In this document: positions 1-10,115 of the stretch, piece by piece | Position numbering within the stretch: the stretch's first letter is position 1 | Layout of the letters: the number at the start of each line of letters is the position of its first letter | Assembly (NCBI RefSeq): GCF_902806995.1 | Contig: NZ_LR777654.1 | Span: 310,001-374,000, forward strand | Length of the DNA stretch: 64,000 nt | Direction of reading: 5' to 3' | Source of the DNA: Chlamydiifrater volucris | Lineage (GTDB): Bacteria > Chlamydiota > Chlamydiia > Chlamydiales > Chlamydiaceae | Position numbers and translations under genes: made by a program | Notes under the pieces: model-generated | What the model was told of the DNA's origin: nothing | Databases searched by the model: none | What the model saw: the letters and a program-made list of their open reading frames with translations, nothing else

Positions 1-1328
1 CAACAAATCCCTATCACCAAGAGTTTGTTAGTCAGTTTTATACTGATTTAAAAAACAATGGATTTATTACAAAAAAGAAAACTCAACAGCTTTATAGCGA
101 ACAGGAGCAAAGGTTTTTAGCAGACAGATACGTAGAAGGGGAATGTCCTTTTTGTCATTTCAGGGCTGCCCGAGGTGACGAGTGTCAGCAGTGCGGAGCT
201 TCTTATGAAGCTACGGAGCTTATAGCGCCTCGCTCTAAGTTAACTGGGGCTACGTTGTCTTTTAAAGAAACAGAACATTCTTTTTTGCAGTTAGAGAAGT
301 TTAAGGATTCTTTGCTGGAATTCTTGGGTAATTTGCGAACCAAAAATCATATAAAGAATTTTGTTGTTAGTTATGTGAACTCTTTGAGAGAAAGGGCGAT
401 TACTAGGGATCTAGAGTGGGGGATTCCTGTTCCGGGAGAAGGTAAGGGTAAAGTTTTTTATGTATGGTTTGACGCTCCTATTGGGTACATAAGCGCCTCC
501 AAAGATTGGGCAGAACGTATAGGTAATGGAGATGCGTGGAAGAAGTATTGGTTAGATCCCAATGTGGAGTATGTTCAATTTGTTGGGAAAGACAATGTTC
601 CTTTCCACGCAGTTATTTTTCCTTCGATGGAGATGGGGCAAAACCAGCCTTACAAAAAAGTTGATGCATTAGTAGCATCTGAATTTTACCTTCTTGAAGG
701 CAAGCAGTTTAGCAAGTCTGATGGTAATTATGTCGATATGGAGGAGTTTCTTAATGAACACCCTGTGGATAAATTAAGGTATGTGTTGGCTGCCACTGCT
801 CCAGAAAGTGCTGACAGCGAATTTTCTTTTGCAGACTTTAAACAACGCTGTAATTCGGATCTTGTTGGCAAGTTTGGCAACTTTTGCAATCGGGTATTAT
901 CGTTTGCGTACAAAAATGGGTTTACAGAACTTCACAAAATAAAGAGAGATGTTAGGTTTAGTGTTAACTGTTTAGATGTGGTGAAAAGAACAGAAGAAGC
1001 ATACAGAGAGTTTTCTCTTAGAAGAGCGACGTCCCTCATTATGGAGTTAGCTTCTCTGGGCAATATTTATTTTAATGATAGGGCTCCTTGGAAATTACTC
1101 AAGGAAGGTAATAGAAACGAAGTAGAAGAAGTTTTATTTAATGCTTGCTTTTGTATGAAATTGTTAGCACTGATAGCCTACCCCATTATGCCTGACACTT
1201 CCGAACGGATATTGAAAATGCTGGGTATCTCTCATACTTACCATGGGTTGTGGACGCAAGATTTCTTAGGAAACTGTCTGGAGCATTTCAAAATAGGTTG
1301 TCCAGAGCACCTGTTCTCTTGTCTCTAG
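1..1328 (+). CDS. metG: Methionyl-tRNA synthetase, C-terminal part (5' end outside window)
   Basis: Charges tRNA-Met with methionine in the cytoplasm. The reading frame is open from base 3, so the gene enters from the left edge and the catalytic N-terminus with HIGH is not visible. Visible are a zinc-knuckle Cys cluster (CPFC...CQQC, near bases 145-205), the class-I stretch around [15 protein letters not shown], and the KMSKS-equivalent as KQFSKSDG. An alpha-helical anticodon-binding domain follows ([13 protein letters not shown]). There is no C-terminal Trbp111/EMAP domain, so this is the short MetG form. The stop lies 78 bases before an Inc-like gene that has its own promoter. Family identification is secure; only the missing start is uncertain. 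Confidence 0.95.
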   Translation, partial: TNPYHQEFVSQFYTDLKNNGFITKKKTQQLYSEQEQRFLADRYVEGECPFCHFRAARGDECQQCGASYEATELIAPRSKLTGATLSFKETEHSFLQLEKFKDSLLEFLGNLRTKNHIKNFVVSYVNSLRERAITRDLEWGIPVPGEGKGKVFYVWFDAPIGYISASKDWAERIGNGDAWKKYWLDPNVEYVQFVGKDNVPFHAVIFPSMEMGQNQPYKKVDALVASEFYLLEGKQFSKSDGNYVDMEEFLNEHPVDKLRYVLAATAPESADSEFSFADFKQRCNSDLVGKFGNFCNRVLSFAYKNGFTELHKIKRDVRFSVNCLDVVKRTEEAYREFSLRRATSLIMELASLGNIYFNDRAPWKLLKEGNRNEVEEVLFNACFCMKLLALIAYPIMPDTSERILKMLGISHTYHGLWTQDFLGNCLEHFKIGCPEHLFSCL

Positions 1329-1350
1329 CATGGATTTGGCTGGAAATTTT

Positions 1351-1379
1351 TTGCTTTTTTATTTTGATAATCCTAGAAT
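1351..1379 (+). promoter_or_regulatory. Predicted sigma-66 promoter for the first Inc-like gene
   Basis: TTGCTT, a 17-base spacer, then TAGAAT. It lies in the short gap between metG and the next gene and would give a leader of about 20 bases with a strong AAAGGAGG ribosome site. Judged by eye from match to the -35/-10 consensus and the exact 17-base spacing. Confidence 0.6.
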
Positions 1380-1406
1380 CGCGCCTTTTTTCAAAGGAGG
1401 ATCATC

Positions 1407-1850
1407 ATGGGATTGAAAAATGTTGATGCTGCTACAGGTACTTCTAGTGCTTCTGGTAATGGTTCTGAGGAATCGGCTAGGAAGTCGAGGTGTTGGATAA
1501 GGTCTGGCTTAGGAGGAATCGTTAATGGATACAAGTCTTTGTATGCTAATTTGACTCGTTCTCCTGATGAGCAGGGACGAATAACGAAGACACAACGATT
1601 AGTTGCTTACCTTATAGCTACGGTTACGTTAGCTCTTCTAAGTGTCGCGTCTATTAGTTTAGTCGGTGTTACCTCTGCAGTTGTGTTGACTGCTTTTTTT
1701 GTTCTTGAAATGACTGCTTCGTTGTTCTCCTTGCTGTTGCTGATGACGGCTTTTTCTGGTAGGGACTGTGTATTCTTTTCTGGTAGAGTCGCTTCTGGAG
1801 TTGGGAGTTATTCTACCGTACTTTTGGAAAAGTCAGAAGCATCGCATTAG
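1407..1850 (+). CDS. Inc-like inclusion membrane protein candidate (147 aa)
   Basis: No specific family recognised. Residues 1-65 are polar and basic. They are followed by two closely spaced hydrophobic segments (roughly residues 70-90 and 93-117, e.g. LIATVTLALLSVASISLVGV), then a short polar tail. This bilobed hydrophobic hairpin is the hallmark of chlamydial Inc proteins, which are type III secreted and inserted in the inclusion membrane. The N-terminus is Ser/Gly/Ala-rich without a Sec signal, which fits type III export. ATG at 1407 is preceded by AAAGGAGG at ideal spacing. The gene has its own promoter upstream and a hairpin terminator downstream, so it appears monocistronic. Inc status is inferred from architecture only. 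Confidence 0.7.
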   Translation: MGLKNVDAATGTSSASGNGSEESARKSRCWIRSGLGGIVNGYKSLYANLTRSPDEQGRITKTQRLVAYLIATVTLALLSVASISLVGVTSAVVLTAFFVLEMTASLFSLLLLMTAFSGRDCVFFSGRVASGVGSYSTVLLEKSEASH

Positions 1851-1906
1851 GTGGTTTCTCAAAAAGTTAGTACTCAGTAGTGTAAGCAGAAAAGTCTGAG
1901 TTTTCT

Positions 1907-1938
1907 GGCCTCTGGGTTCTTTCAGGGGTCTTTTCTTT
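1907..1938 (+). terminator. Rho-independent terminator after first Inc-like gene
   Basis: An 8-base-pair stem GGCCTCTG / CAGGGGTC (with G-U pairs), an 8-base loop, then TTTTCTTT. It lies 56 bases past the stop codon. A similar CCTCTG...CAGGGG stem follows the Inc-like gene ending at 25693. Confidence 0.6.
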
Positions 1939-1998
1939 AGAAAAAGGTGGTTAATTCCTGTTAGTCACGAAACTTTCCACGGTTACTTGGAGGTTTTT

Positions 1999-2559
1999 AT
2001 GTCTTTAGTTCAGGGTATGGCAGCTCTTTCTGGGGAAGTGCTTTCCTCTTTAAATACGTCTGAAAAAACCCTTTTAGATAGGGTGGAAAAGTTGGAAAAA
2101 GGTGGTAGGAAGACTTTAGTTATCGTTGCATTGTTGACCATTAATTTTGCCGTTTTGGTAGCTAATTCCGCAACCTTAGTTCTGTCTGTGCCGACTTTTC
2201 TTGGTTTTGCTTTAAATTTGACTCTAGTTGTACTTTGCGCCTATTTTCTCATTAAAATGGTATTGAAGAAAAAGCTTATTGGTTCCAAGCCTGGCCAGTT
2301 GGCAGGTGTGTTTACGAAAATCGTAGGGTTTGTGGGACCTTTTTTCAAAGGTTCCAAAGGCGAATCAGTTTCTCAAATTGTCGAGACGATTATAGATCAC
2401 GTGAAGCCTCTTTGGGAAGAAGAGAAAAATGAGACTTTAGAGGAGAGTAAAGCAGAAGAAGGAGAGCGAAGCCAGAAAGTCTCCGAAGAAGGGGAGACTA
2501 AGTCTGTAAATGATGACAAAGCATCTCAGAGCTCTAAGGATCAAGAGGAAGCTACCTGA
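1999..2559 (+). CDS. Inc-like inclusion membrane protein candidate with acidic tail (186 aa)
   Basis: Start set at ATG 1999 because GGAGG lies 6 bases upstream; an in-frame TTG at 1987 would place that ribosome site inside the gene. Residues 1-35 are polar. A bilobed hydrophobic hairpin follows (about residues 38-85, IVALLTINFAVLVANSATLV then FLGFALNLTLVVLCAYFLI), then a Lys/Gly-rich linker and a strongly acidic, Ser/Lys/Glu-rich tail. This is Inc architecture with a cytosol-facing C-terminal extension. The 3' end overlaps the convergent recD gene by 19 bases. Function unknown; the acidic tail is the only candidate interaction surface visible. Confidence 0.7.
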   Translation: MSLVQGMAALSGEVLSSLNTSEKTLLDRVEKLEKGGRKTLVIVALLTINFAVLVANSATLVLSVPTFLGFALNLTLVVLCAYFLIKMVLKKKLIGSKPGQLAGVFTKIVGFVGPFFKGSKGESVSQIVETIIDHVKPLWEEEKNETLEESKAEEGERSQKVSEEGETKSVNDDKASQSSKDQEEAT

Positions 2560-4787
2560 GTGTTGGTAGCTTCCAGAATTCGTCCTAACCCTGTACAGCG
2601 CTGGTTGCCTTTGTTTGTGGATACAGAGATTGCAATGGCCTTAGGTGTCCCGGCGAGTATCACGAGTTTTTTTCCTCTTGTGATGGCCGTGTAGAGGAGG
2701 TTTCGGTAAAGCATGACGAAGTGTGATGTGTGTATGGGAACGATGACGCAAGGACTTTCGCTTCCTTGGTATTTGTGAACAGACACGGCATATGCTAAAG
2801 TTAGTTCGTCTAGGTCCGAGTAGGAGTAGGAGACGGCCCGGTTGTCATAGTTTACAGACATCTCTTTACTCTGAAAGTCGATATGGGTGATGTATCCTAT
2901 GTCACCGTTGAAGACTTCCTTGAGGTAATTGTTGCGTATTTGCATTACCTTGTCTCCCACAGAATAATTCTCAAGTTTCTTAGAGATGAATTGTGTGCTT
3001 GGGTTTAAGGCTTGTTTAATAGATTTGTTGAGGTTCATAATCCCTAAAACACCTTTTTTCATGGGAGAGAGAACTTGGATATCTCTGGGGTATATGTGAT
3101 ATTTTTCTGGAATAGTTTTTGTGATCAGGTCGACAATGAGGTCAGCTATCTCCTGAGGATCCTTTTTGTAATAGAAGAGAAAATCCTTCTTGGCATTTTT
3201 GCTATAGAGTTCTGGGAGTAGGCCCTCGTTCACTCTGTGAGCGTTGGTTACTATTCCAGAGTCTTGCAGTTGCCTAAAGATCTCGTTAAGTGTGGTCACC
3301 TGTATAAAAGAAGAATCAATAAGATCTTTTAAGACGTTACCGGGACCTATACTAGGAAGTTGGTAAACATCTCCGATTAAAATGAGAATAACGTGATCGG
3401 GCAAGGCCTTAAGAAACTGGCACATGAGCATAGTATCGATCATTCCAGATTCATCGACGATTACAAGATCGCAATCTACGGGGTTATTGCGATTTTTTTT
3501 AAAGGATTTTGTTTGGAAGTCATACTGAAGTAGACTATGAATAGTAACCGAGTGTTTTCCTGTAATTTCTGCCATGCGCTTGGCAGCCTTACCTGTTGGA
3601 GCTGCTAGGATAATTTTATTGGTAATTCTTTCAAAAATTTGAAGTATAGCCTTAGTGATAGTGCTTTTCCCTGTTCCAGGTCCTCCGGTAATGATGTGCA
3701 ACTTCTCTTTGAAGGAGAAAGAAATCGCCTCTCGTTGTTTAGTAGCCAGTTTTAGATTTAGTTTATTTTCAACCCATTCCAAAGCTTTTAAGGAATTAAT
3801 TTCTCTTAGGTTTTTCGGAGAGGATAATATTCTACGAATGTCTTGGGCAATCATTTGTTCTGATTGATATAGGTACTTAGACCACACGGTCTCTGTTTCT
3901 CCCGCCCTTTGCACAAAAAGCTTCTTCTGTTCTTCGAGAAGAGCTATATTCCTCAGGACCATTTCTGAAGAAACAATCTTTTCTGGAAAGTTCCCATTGA
4001 GTAGAGACAAAGACCTTTCTACCAATACTTCGGATGGGGCGCAAGTATGACCTTCTTCTTGAATTTCTTCCAATGCGTGCAGGATTCCAGAAGCGATGCG
4101 CTTATCAGAAGTGGGTGGGTAACCCAGTTTGGTCGCTACCAGATCGGCCGTTTTGAAACCTATTCCGTCAATTTCTCTCGCTAGGATGAAAGGATCGCTA
4201 CGAATTTTCTCTATAGAAGTTTCCTTATATTTGTTGTAAATTTTTCGCCCATAGTGGATGGGAATATCATAGCGTTGAAGGAAAAGAAGAGTAGACCGAA
4301 GAGGTTTTTGTTCGTTAAGTTGTTTGCAGATGGCAGCGTGTTTGGAGATACTTATACCTGGAATTTGTAAGAGTCTCTCTGGCGCTTCATCTAGGATAAA
4401 GGCTGCTTTCTCTTGAAACTTTTCAACAATTTTTTCGGCAATTTTTGGTCCAATGCCTTTTACCATTCTAGAGGTGAGATAATTAAAAACGCCTCTGGCT
4501 TCAGAAGCGATTGATTTTTCCACAGCATGTACATGGAACTCTACCTTGCTGTCTCCGGAAACTTTCCAGATGCCAGAGAGAATTAGTTCTTTCCCCAGCA
4601 AATCTGATGTCAGGGGAGACCCTATAATGGTGACGGGAGAAGATTGGTAGGGAGTATAAAAGAGAGCCGTAGGAGGTCGGTTTGAAATGTCTTCCTCACT
4701 GGAAACGAATTGTTTAAGAGAACCAAAAATCTTCTCCATATGCCATATCGATTGTTTGCGAAGATACGGAAGGCAAAAAGACCCCAC
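2541..4787 (-). CDS. recD: RecD2-type superfamily 1B DNA helicase
   Basis: ATP-dependent 5'-3' DNA helicase, 748 aa. The N-terminal half has tandem helix-hairpin-helix elements (GIGPKIAEKI, LLQIPGIS, IDGIGFKTADLVA), which mark the stand-alone RecD2/TraA-like group rather than RecD of RecBCD. The helicase core has Walker A GGPGTGKST, a Walker B-like VIVDESGMID, and the C-terminal motif around YAVSVHKYQGSE and LYTAITRGKK. The start is uncertain: GTG at 4787 has no clear ribosome site, and ATG at 4739 (reading MEKIFGSLKQF) is a plausible alternative. It is 36 bases downstream of the transporter gene on the same strand, so probably co-transcribed. Exact role in chlamydial repair is unknown. Confidence 0.9.
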   Translation of the reverse strand: MGSFCLPYLRKQSIWHMEKIFGSLKQFVSSEEDISNRPPTALFYTPYQSSPVTIIGSPLTSDLLGKELILSGIWKVSGDSKVEFHVHAVEKSIASEARGVFNYLTSRMVKGIGPKIAEKIVEKFQEKAAFILDEAPERLLQIPGISISKHAAICKQLNEQKPLRSTLLFLQRYDIPIHYGRKIYNKYKETSIEKIRSDPFILAREIDGIGFKTADLVATKLGYPPTSDKRIASGILHALEEIQEEGHTCAPSEVLVERSLSLLNGNFPEKIVSSEMVLRNIALLEEQKKLFVQRAGETETVWSKYLYQSEQMIAQDIRRILSSPKNLREINSLKALEWVENKLNLKLATKQREAISFSFKEKLHIITGGPGTGKSTITKAILQIFERITNKIILAAPTGKAAKRMAEITGKHSVTIHSLLQYDFQTKSFKKNRNNPVDCDLVIVDESGMIDTMLMCQFLKALPDHVILILIGDVYQLPSIGPGNVLKDLIDSSFIQVTTLNEIFRQLQDSGIVTNAHRVNEGLLPELYSKNAKKDFLFYYKKDPQEIADLIVDLITKTIPEKYHIYPRDIQVLSPMKKGVLGIMNLNKSIKQALNPSTQFISKKLENYSVGDKVMQIRNNYLKEVFNGDIGYITHIDFQSKEMSVNYDNRAVSYSYSDLDELTLAYAVSVHKYQGSESPCVIVPIHTSHFVMLYRNLLYTAITRGKKLVILAGTPKAIAISVSTNKGNQRCTGLGRILEATNTQVASS

Positions 4788-4823
4788 AACCCAGACTGGG
4801 ATACGGTAAAGGTTAGTGATTTT

Positions 4824-5861
4824 TTAATCTACTAATTCTTCTGAGAACTCTTTATTTTCAAGAGCCTCCTTTGGAGGAACAGAGAGTGTTGTGCCATGTT
4901 CTGACAGGAGAGTGCCCGCCAGGCTGCCTGTCAACATGAGAAGTATGCCAACGCTTTCCATTAAAGAAGGAAATGTTTTTGATACGAGAAGAAACGACAA
5001 AATAAGTCCAAACAGGGGCTCTAAAACAAGCATAGATCCTAAAACAGAAGAGGGTAAAGAAAGGGAAGCTTTGTTCCACAAGTTGATGGCTTGTCCAGAA
5101 GAGAAGATGCCTAATATTGTTGTAAGGATCAAAAATAGGTATACATCTTTAGTGCTTGCTGTCGCAAAAGAATGTAGAGTGGAGGCGAATCCCAACCAGT
5201 TACAGAGAGCTAAAAGAGGGACACAAACGATTAATGCGCAAATTCCAAACATTCGTCCCCAAATTTCCGGAGTCATATCTTCATGACTTTTGACTAAACT
5301 CTCGTTAGAGATAACGTATGCCACCCATATGGCCGTCGAGGTCAGAACGCAAGCAATACCCACAATTTTTTGCAATACGCCTTCAGTAACTTCACCACGG
5401 AATTCAGAGACATTGGAGAGGATAACTCCTAAGGTAGTGATCAACACTATCCCAAGCAATAGACTGAGAGGAAGCTCTCTTTTTCGAATATTCGCACAGA
5501 TAAGAACTCCGACCGGTGTTAACCCTGCTATTATGACCGTAATAGCTGAGCCAGCTAACCGAATAGCGGCAACTATTCCCAAGTAATAGATAGGATTGAT
5601 GACAGTAGACCAAATAAAAGCTTTAACCCAAACCTTTTTAGGGAAGGAGTAAAAAATTTTTTTAGAGTAAATAATAGAAGTTATGAGGGAAAAAATTCCG
5701 TAAGTAAGGTATCTAAACAGAACGATTTCTGTGTCATGAAAGTGACTGAGGAAGGAAGGGATAACAAAAACTATACCCCAGTAGAAACAAGCAGTTACGG
5801 CAGAAAAACATCCCCCTAGGGAGAACGCTTTGCCAGAGGATTTAGGTAGGTTTGTGGACAT
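4824..5861 (-). CDS. EamA/DMT-family transporter (YtfF-like), 10 TM
   Basis: 345 residues with about ten hydrophobic segments and two repeated halves, typical of the drug/metabolite transporter superfamily (EamA repeat). The second half carries GSMLVLEPLFGLILSFLL, the usual EamA end-of-repeat signature. The protein sits in the inner membrane. Annotators have labelled the positional homologue a cationic amino acid transporter, but the substrate cannot be read from sequence and DMT members carry many metabolites. ATG at 5861 has GGAGAG just upstream on the minus strand. It is divergent from the BPL_N gene and upstream of recD on the same strand. The polar C-terminal tail after residue ~320 is not part of the fold. 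Confidence 0.85.
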   Translation of the reverse strand: MSTNLPKSSGKAFSLGGCFSAVTACFYWGIVFVIPSFLSHFHDTEIVLFRYLTYGIFSLITSIIYSKKIFYSFPKKVWVKAFIWSTVINPIYYLGIVAAIRLAGSAITVIIAGLTPVGVLICANIRKRELPLSLLLGIVLITTLGVILSNVSEFRGEVTEGVLQKIVGIACVLTSTAIWVAYVISNESLVKSHEDMTPEIWGRMFGICALIVCVPLLALCNWLGFASTLHSFATASTKDVYLFLILTTILGIFSSGQAINLWNKASLSLPSSVLGSMLVLEPLFGLILSFLLVSKTFPSLMESVGILLMLTGSLAGTLLSEHGTTLSVPPKEALENKEFSEELVD

Positions 5862-5979
5862 GTCTCTCCTGCGTGGATGCTAATGTTTTTCTTCTAAAGA
5901 GATATAAGACATTCTATCATATATGCTGTTTAGAAGAGTAGAAAACTGTGTCACGGACGGTATTGGACAATAGATTAGC

Positions 5980-6780
5980 ATGAAAAATATTCTTGTTTAT
6001 TCGGGAGAAGGCGTTTCGGCTTATTTTTTAAGGCATGTGGTTAGATATCTAAACCGTAATATTTCCCACTTTTCAGAGGAGATCTCTGTGAATCGAGTGA
6101 ATGACTCCTATCTCAAAGATAATCCATTTTGGGAGGAGAGTGCGGTGCTTTTAGTTATGCCTGGAGGAGCTGATCGTCCTTATCATCGCAGGTTATCTGG
6201 GAGAGGGACTAGTAGGATACGAGGTTTCGTTGAAGGTGGTGGTAGTTATTTGGGTATTTGCGCTGGAGCTTACTTTGCATCGGCTTTTGTATATTTCGAA
6301 GAAACAGAACCGAAGAAAAATATTATCGACGAAGCCAGAGACTTGCGGTTTTTCCCTGGAACAGCGGTTGGGCCTGCCTATGGTGGGGGATTTTCTTACC
6401 ACGATTTTCGAGGGGTAAGGCCGGCGTTCTTAGAGTTACAAACAACTTTGGCTGGGACCAAAACTGTTTTTTCGTCTTTGTTTCACGGAGGGTGTTATTT
6501 TGATAAAGCAGATAAATTCCCTGGGATTGTTGTAGAGGGTCGTTATTCGGATATAGAAGGATCCCCAGCTGCTATCATTTCTGCTAAAATTGGGGCTGGA
6601 TCAGTAGTTCTTTCAGGAGTGCACTTCGAATACCAGCCCGATCTGTGTAGGATACGAGACCCCCACGTTCAGAAAACTAAGGAACAGATTGCGACGCCGG
6701 GAAATCAAGGAGTGCTAGAAACCTTTGATAGAGGACTATTCTCGAAACTACTAGAGAGAGAAGGCGCCCCAGCCCTGTAG
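5980..6780 (+). CDS. BPL_N-type glutamine-amidotransferase-like protein ('biotin protein ligase' N-domain only)
   Basis: 266 residues matching the N-terminal BPL_N domain found at the front of eukaryotic holocarboxylase synthetases. It has a class-I glutaminase-like nucleophile elbow LGICAGAYF (Cys94) and a downstream His in SLFHGGCYF (His169). An early glycine motif VMPGGADRPYH binds or shapes the active site in this family. The biotin-binding BirA catalytic domain is absent, so calling it biotin ligase is misleading; the true activity is unknown. No strong ribosome site is visible before ATG 5980. It is divergent from the EamA gene across a 118-base gap, and tRNA-Asn follows on the other strand. 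Confidence 0.8.
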   Translation: MKNILVYSGEGVSAYFLRHVVRYLNRNISHFSEEISVNRVNDSYLKDNPFWEESAVLLVMPGGADRPYHRRLSGRGTSRIRGFVEGGGSYLGICAGAYFASAFVYFEETEPKKNIIDEARDLRFFPGTAVGPAYGGGFSYHDFRGVRPAFLELQTTLAGTKTVFSSLFHGGCYFDKADKFPGIVVEGRYSDIEGSPAAIISAKIGAGSVVLSGVHFEYQPDLCRIRDPHVQKTKEQIATPGNQGVLETFDRGLFSKLLEREGAPAL

Positions 6781-6806
6781 TCAAACGCAGAGGGATTCAA
6801 GAGGAA

Positions 6807-6878
6807 CTCCGGAGGATGGGTTCGAACCAACGACCAATGGATTAACAGTCCACTGCTCTACCGCTGAGCTACTCCGGA
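6807..6878 (-). tRNA. tRNA-Asn (GTT)
   Basis: On the minus strand a complete cloverleaf can be folded. The 7-base-pair acceptor TCCGGAG/CTCCGGA is perfect, the anticodon loop CTGTTAA has anticodon GTT, and the T-loop is GTTCGAA; G is the discriminator base. The CCA end is not encoded. Confidence 0.95.
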
Positions 6879-6967
6879 ACAAGAAGCCCGAATTTTATGA
6901 AAATACAAAAAAAAAGTAAACCCTGAAGCACGTATTTTTTTTGATTAACGACTTTTTGTCCAAGAGG

Positions 6968-7780
6968 TTATCGAGTTAACAATTCTCGTAGAAAGTTGGG
7001 AATATCTTTTGGAGTGGAGAGCAAAGATCGAGAATCTCTATTGTTGGCGATAGTTCCTAGCAATGGAGAGTTAGAATTGAAAAATGCAAGAGATTGGTTT
7101 AGTAAATTTTGTGAGGGATTGAGCTTTACACCCAGATGGAGGCAACTTTCTTCTATGGATAAACACAGTAATGCCTTCACGGCCTGTTGGGGCGTGGGGA
7201 TAGAATCTATTTTTCCAAGAAATTCCATGGAAGGGACGGCACTTATAGAGAATTCTTTGTTAGGGTTTACCGTGGAGTAGCAACGAGTATTAAAAAATAA
7301 GCAGCGTTTGATAAATACAGGGAGGTATCTTTGGTTAATGAAGCTAAAGTCATGTGCGGGTTCGTAAGTAGAAGAAGGTCGTTTGCTTTGGGCAGTATGT
7401 CCGCCTTCCAAATTCATTAAAAATAAGGATAAGTTATTTGCCCTTGGGTCTTGAGAATATGAGAACAAAGAAATAGTAGAACCTTTAACAGTAATTTCGG
7501 CTATTTCGATTTTTTTAGAAAGTAACATAGTGGGAAGGGAGAACTTCACGATTATTTGTTCGCTTTCCAGCATATATGGAAACCTTTCGTCTGATACTGA
7601 ATTATGAATGCGAAGGTTCCGAATTTTTAAGGTAGACATTCCTAAAGAGACTCTGCCGACGGTGACTGTAGTCTTAAGATTTGAAGACAGCCATTGTTCC
7701 GTCATCTTTTCTTTTTTCATCCAAAAGTAGAAGAAAACACACAGAAAAATAAAGAGAAGATTTTTTAAAAACCTAAACAT
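6968..7780 (-). CDS. AsmA/TamB-like membrane-anchored protein, hypothetical (270 aa)
   Basis: One N-terminal membrane segment (FLKNLLFIFLCVFFYFW) is followed by beta-rich sequence. Residues about 30-60 read TTVTVGRVSLGMSTLKIRNL, the strand pattern seen at the start of AsmA/TamB/DUF748 proteins, where repeating beta strands build a lipid-carrying groove. The remainder is not recognisable. The family name is an inference from this one motif. It lies just downstream of groEL on the same strand but beyond a strong terminator, so it probably has its own promoter in the 56 bases before it or depends on read-through. The positional homologue in other chlamydiae is also annotated only as hypothetical. 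Confidence 0.65.
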   Translation of the reverse strand: MFRFLKNLLFIFLCVFFYFWMKKEKMTEQWLSSNLKTTVTVGRVSLGMSTLKIRNLRIHNSVSDERFPYMLESEQIIVKFSLPTMLLSKKIEIAEITVKGSTISLFSYSQDPRANNLSLFLMNLEGGHTAQSKRPSSTYEPAHDFSFINQRYLPVFIKRCLFFNTRCYSTVNPNKEFSISAVPSMEFLGKIDSIPTPQQAVKALLCLSIEESCLHLGVKLNPSQNLLNQSLAFFNSNSPLLGTIANNRDSRSLLSTPKDIPNFLRELLTR

Positions 7781-7836
7781 AGTTACGGAACTAGAAACTT
7801 TTCTATAAGATAGATTAAGAGAAGAAATTAGGAAAT

Positions 7837-7870
7837 AAAAAAAGCTCCCGTCTTTTTAAAGAAGGGAGCC
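7837..7870 (-). terminator. Rho-independent terminator of groES-groEL
   Basis: Read on the minus strand: GGCTCCC, an inner TCTTT/AAAGA helix after one mismatch, GGGAGC, then seven T residues. It starts about 34 bases past the groEL stop and is the strongest simple terminator in this part of the window. Confidence 0.85.
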
Positions 7871-7903
7871 CTTTCGCCGTAGATTTTGCTACTAATTATT
7901 AGA

Positions 7904-9544
<1,641 letters not shown>

Positions 9545-9572
9545 TTAAAAGATAATCTTATCCAATTTTTAA

Positions 9573-9881
9573 TTAATTGATTATGGCCATAATTTCGCTG
9601 GCTTGCAAAATAACGAATTCTTCGCCTTCAACAGAAACTTCTTGTCCTGCGTACTTGTCCATAAGGACTACGTCTCCGACTTGAACTTCGAAAGGAACAG
9701 TTTCTCCGTTATCATTACGTTTGCCTGTTCCCAAAGCCACTACGACAGCTTTATCTTGCTTTTTCTTTGCTGTATCAGGGAGTATAATACCACCTCTAAC
9801 AGTATCCTCTTCTCCTTCTCGTTTTACTAAAACTCTATCTCCAAGAGGCTTTAATTTGAGAGTTGTCAATTGATCGGACAT
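9573..9881 (-). CDS. groES: Co-chaperonin GroES (Hsp10)
   Basis: 102 residues; the heptameric lid of GroEL. Start placed at ATG 9881 (MSDQLTTLKLKPLGDRVLVK) because AGGAGAGG precedes it; the frame is open further upstream to 10001, but that stretch contains the CIRCE operator and is not coding. The mobile loop GEEDTVRGGIILPDT and the roof region are intact. First gene of the groES-groEL operon. Confidence 0.97.
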   Translation of the reverse strand: MSDQLTTLKLKPLGDRVLVKREGEEDTVRGGIILPDTAKKKQDKAVVVALGTGKRNDNGETVPFEVQVGDVVLMDKYAGQEVSVEGEEFVILQASEIMAIIN

Positions 9882-9967
9882 ACTTACCTCTCCTTCGTAA
9901 ACAGTGTTTTTGTCCTTCTTTTTTAGGGAGTCACGATAGCAAAAGTAGAAATTTTTAGGCAACACTA

Positions 9968-9994
9968 TTAGCACTAAAACTTGACAATTGCTAA
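9968..9994 (-). promoter_or_regulatory. CIRCE operator (HrcA binding site), degenerate right arm
   Basis: TTAGCACTA, 9 bases, AATTGCTAA. Against the consensus TTAGCACTC-N9-GAGTGCTAA the left arm matches 8 of 9 and the right arm 7 of 9 bases, with exact spacing. It lies 87-113 bases upstream of the groES start, so HrcA should repress this operon until heat shock. The matching promoter hexamers are not clear by eye. Confidence 0.85.
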
Positions 9995-10076
9995 AAATCA
10001 AAAAAACACTTGAAAATTCAAGAAAGAAGAATTTTCTTTTGAAAAAAACTCACCCAAATAAAGGCGTGGAATTTTG

Positions 10077-10105
10077 AAAAAGGTGTCGACTCTTGGCCGA
10101 CACTT
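10077..10105 (-). terminator. Rho-independent terminator after pepF
   Basis: Minus strand: GTGTCG, 9-base loop, CGACAC, then CTTTTT. It begins about a dozen bases past the pepF stop and separates pepF from the groES regulatory region. Confidence 0.75.
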
Positions 10106-10115
10106 CAAGAGAATG

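Noticed and set aside
4891-5586. Open frames on the plus strand opposite the EamA transporter
   Set aside because: They mirror the coding bias of the real gene and lack ribosome sites or family features.
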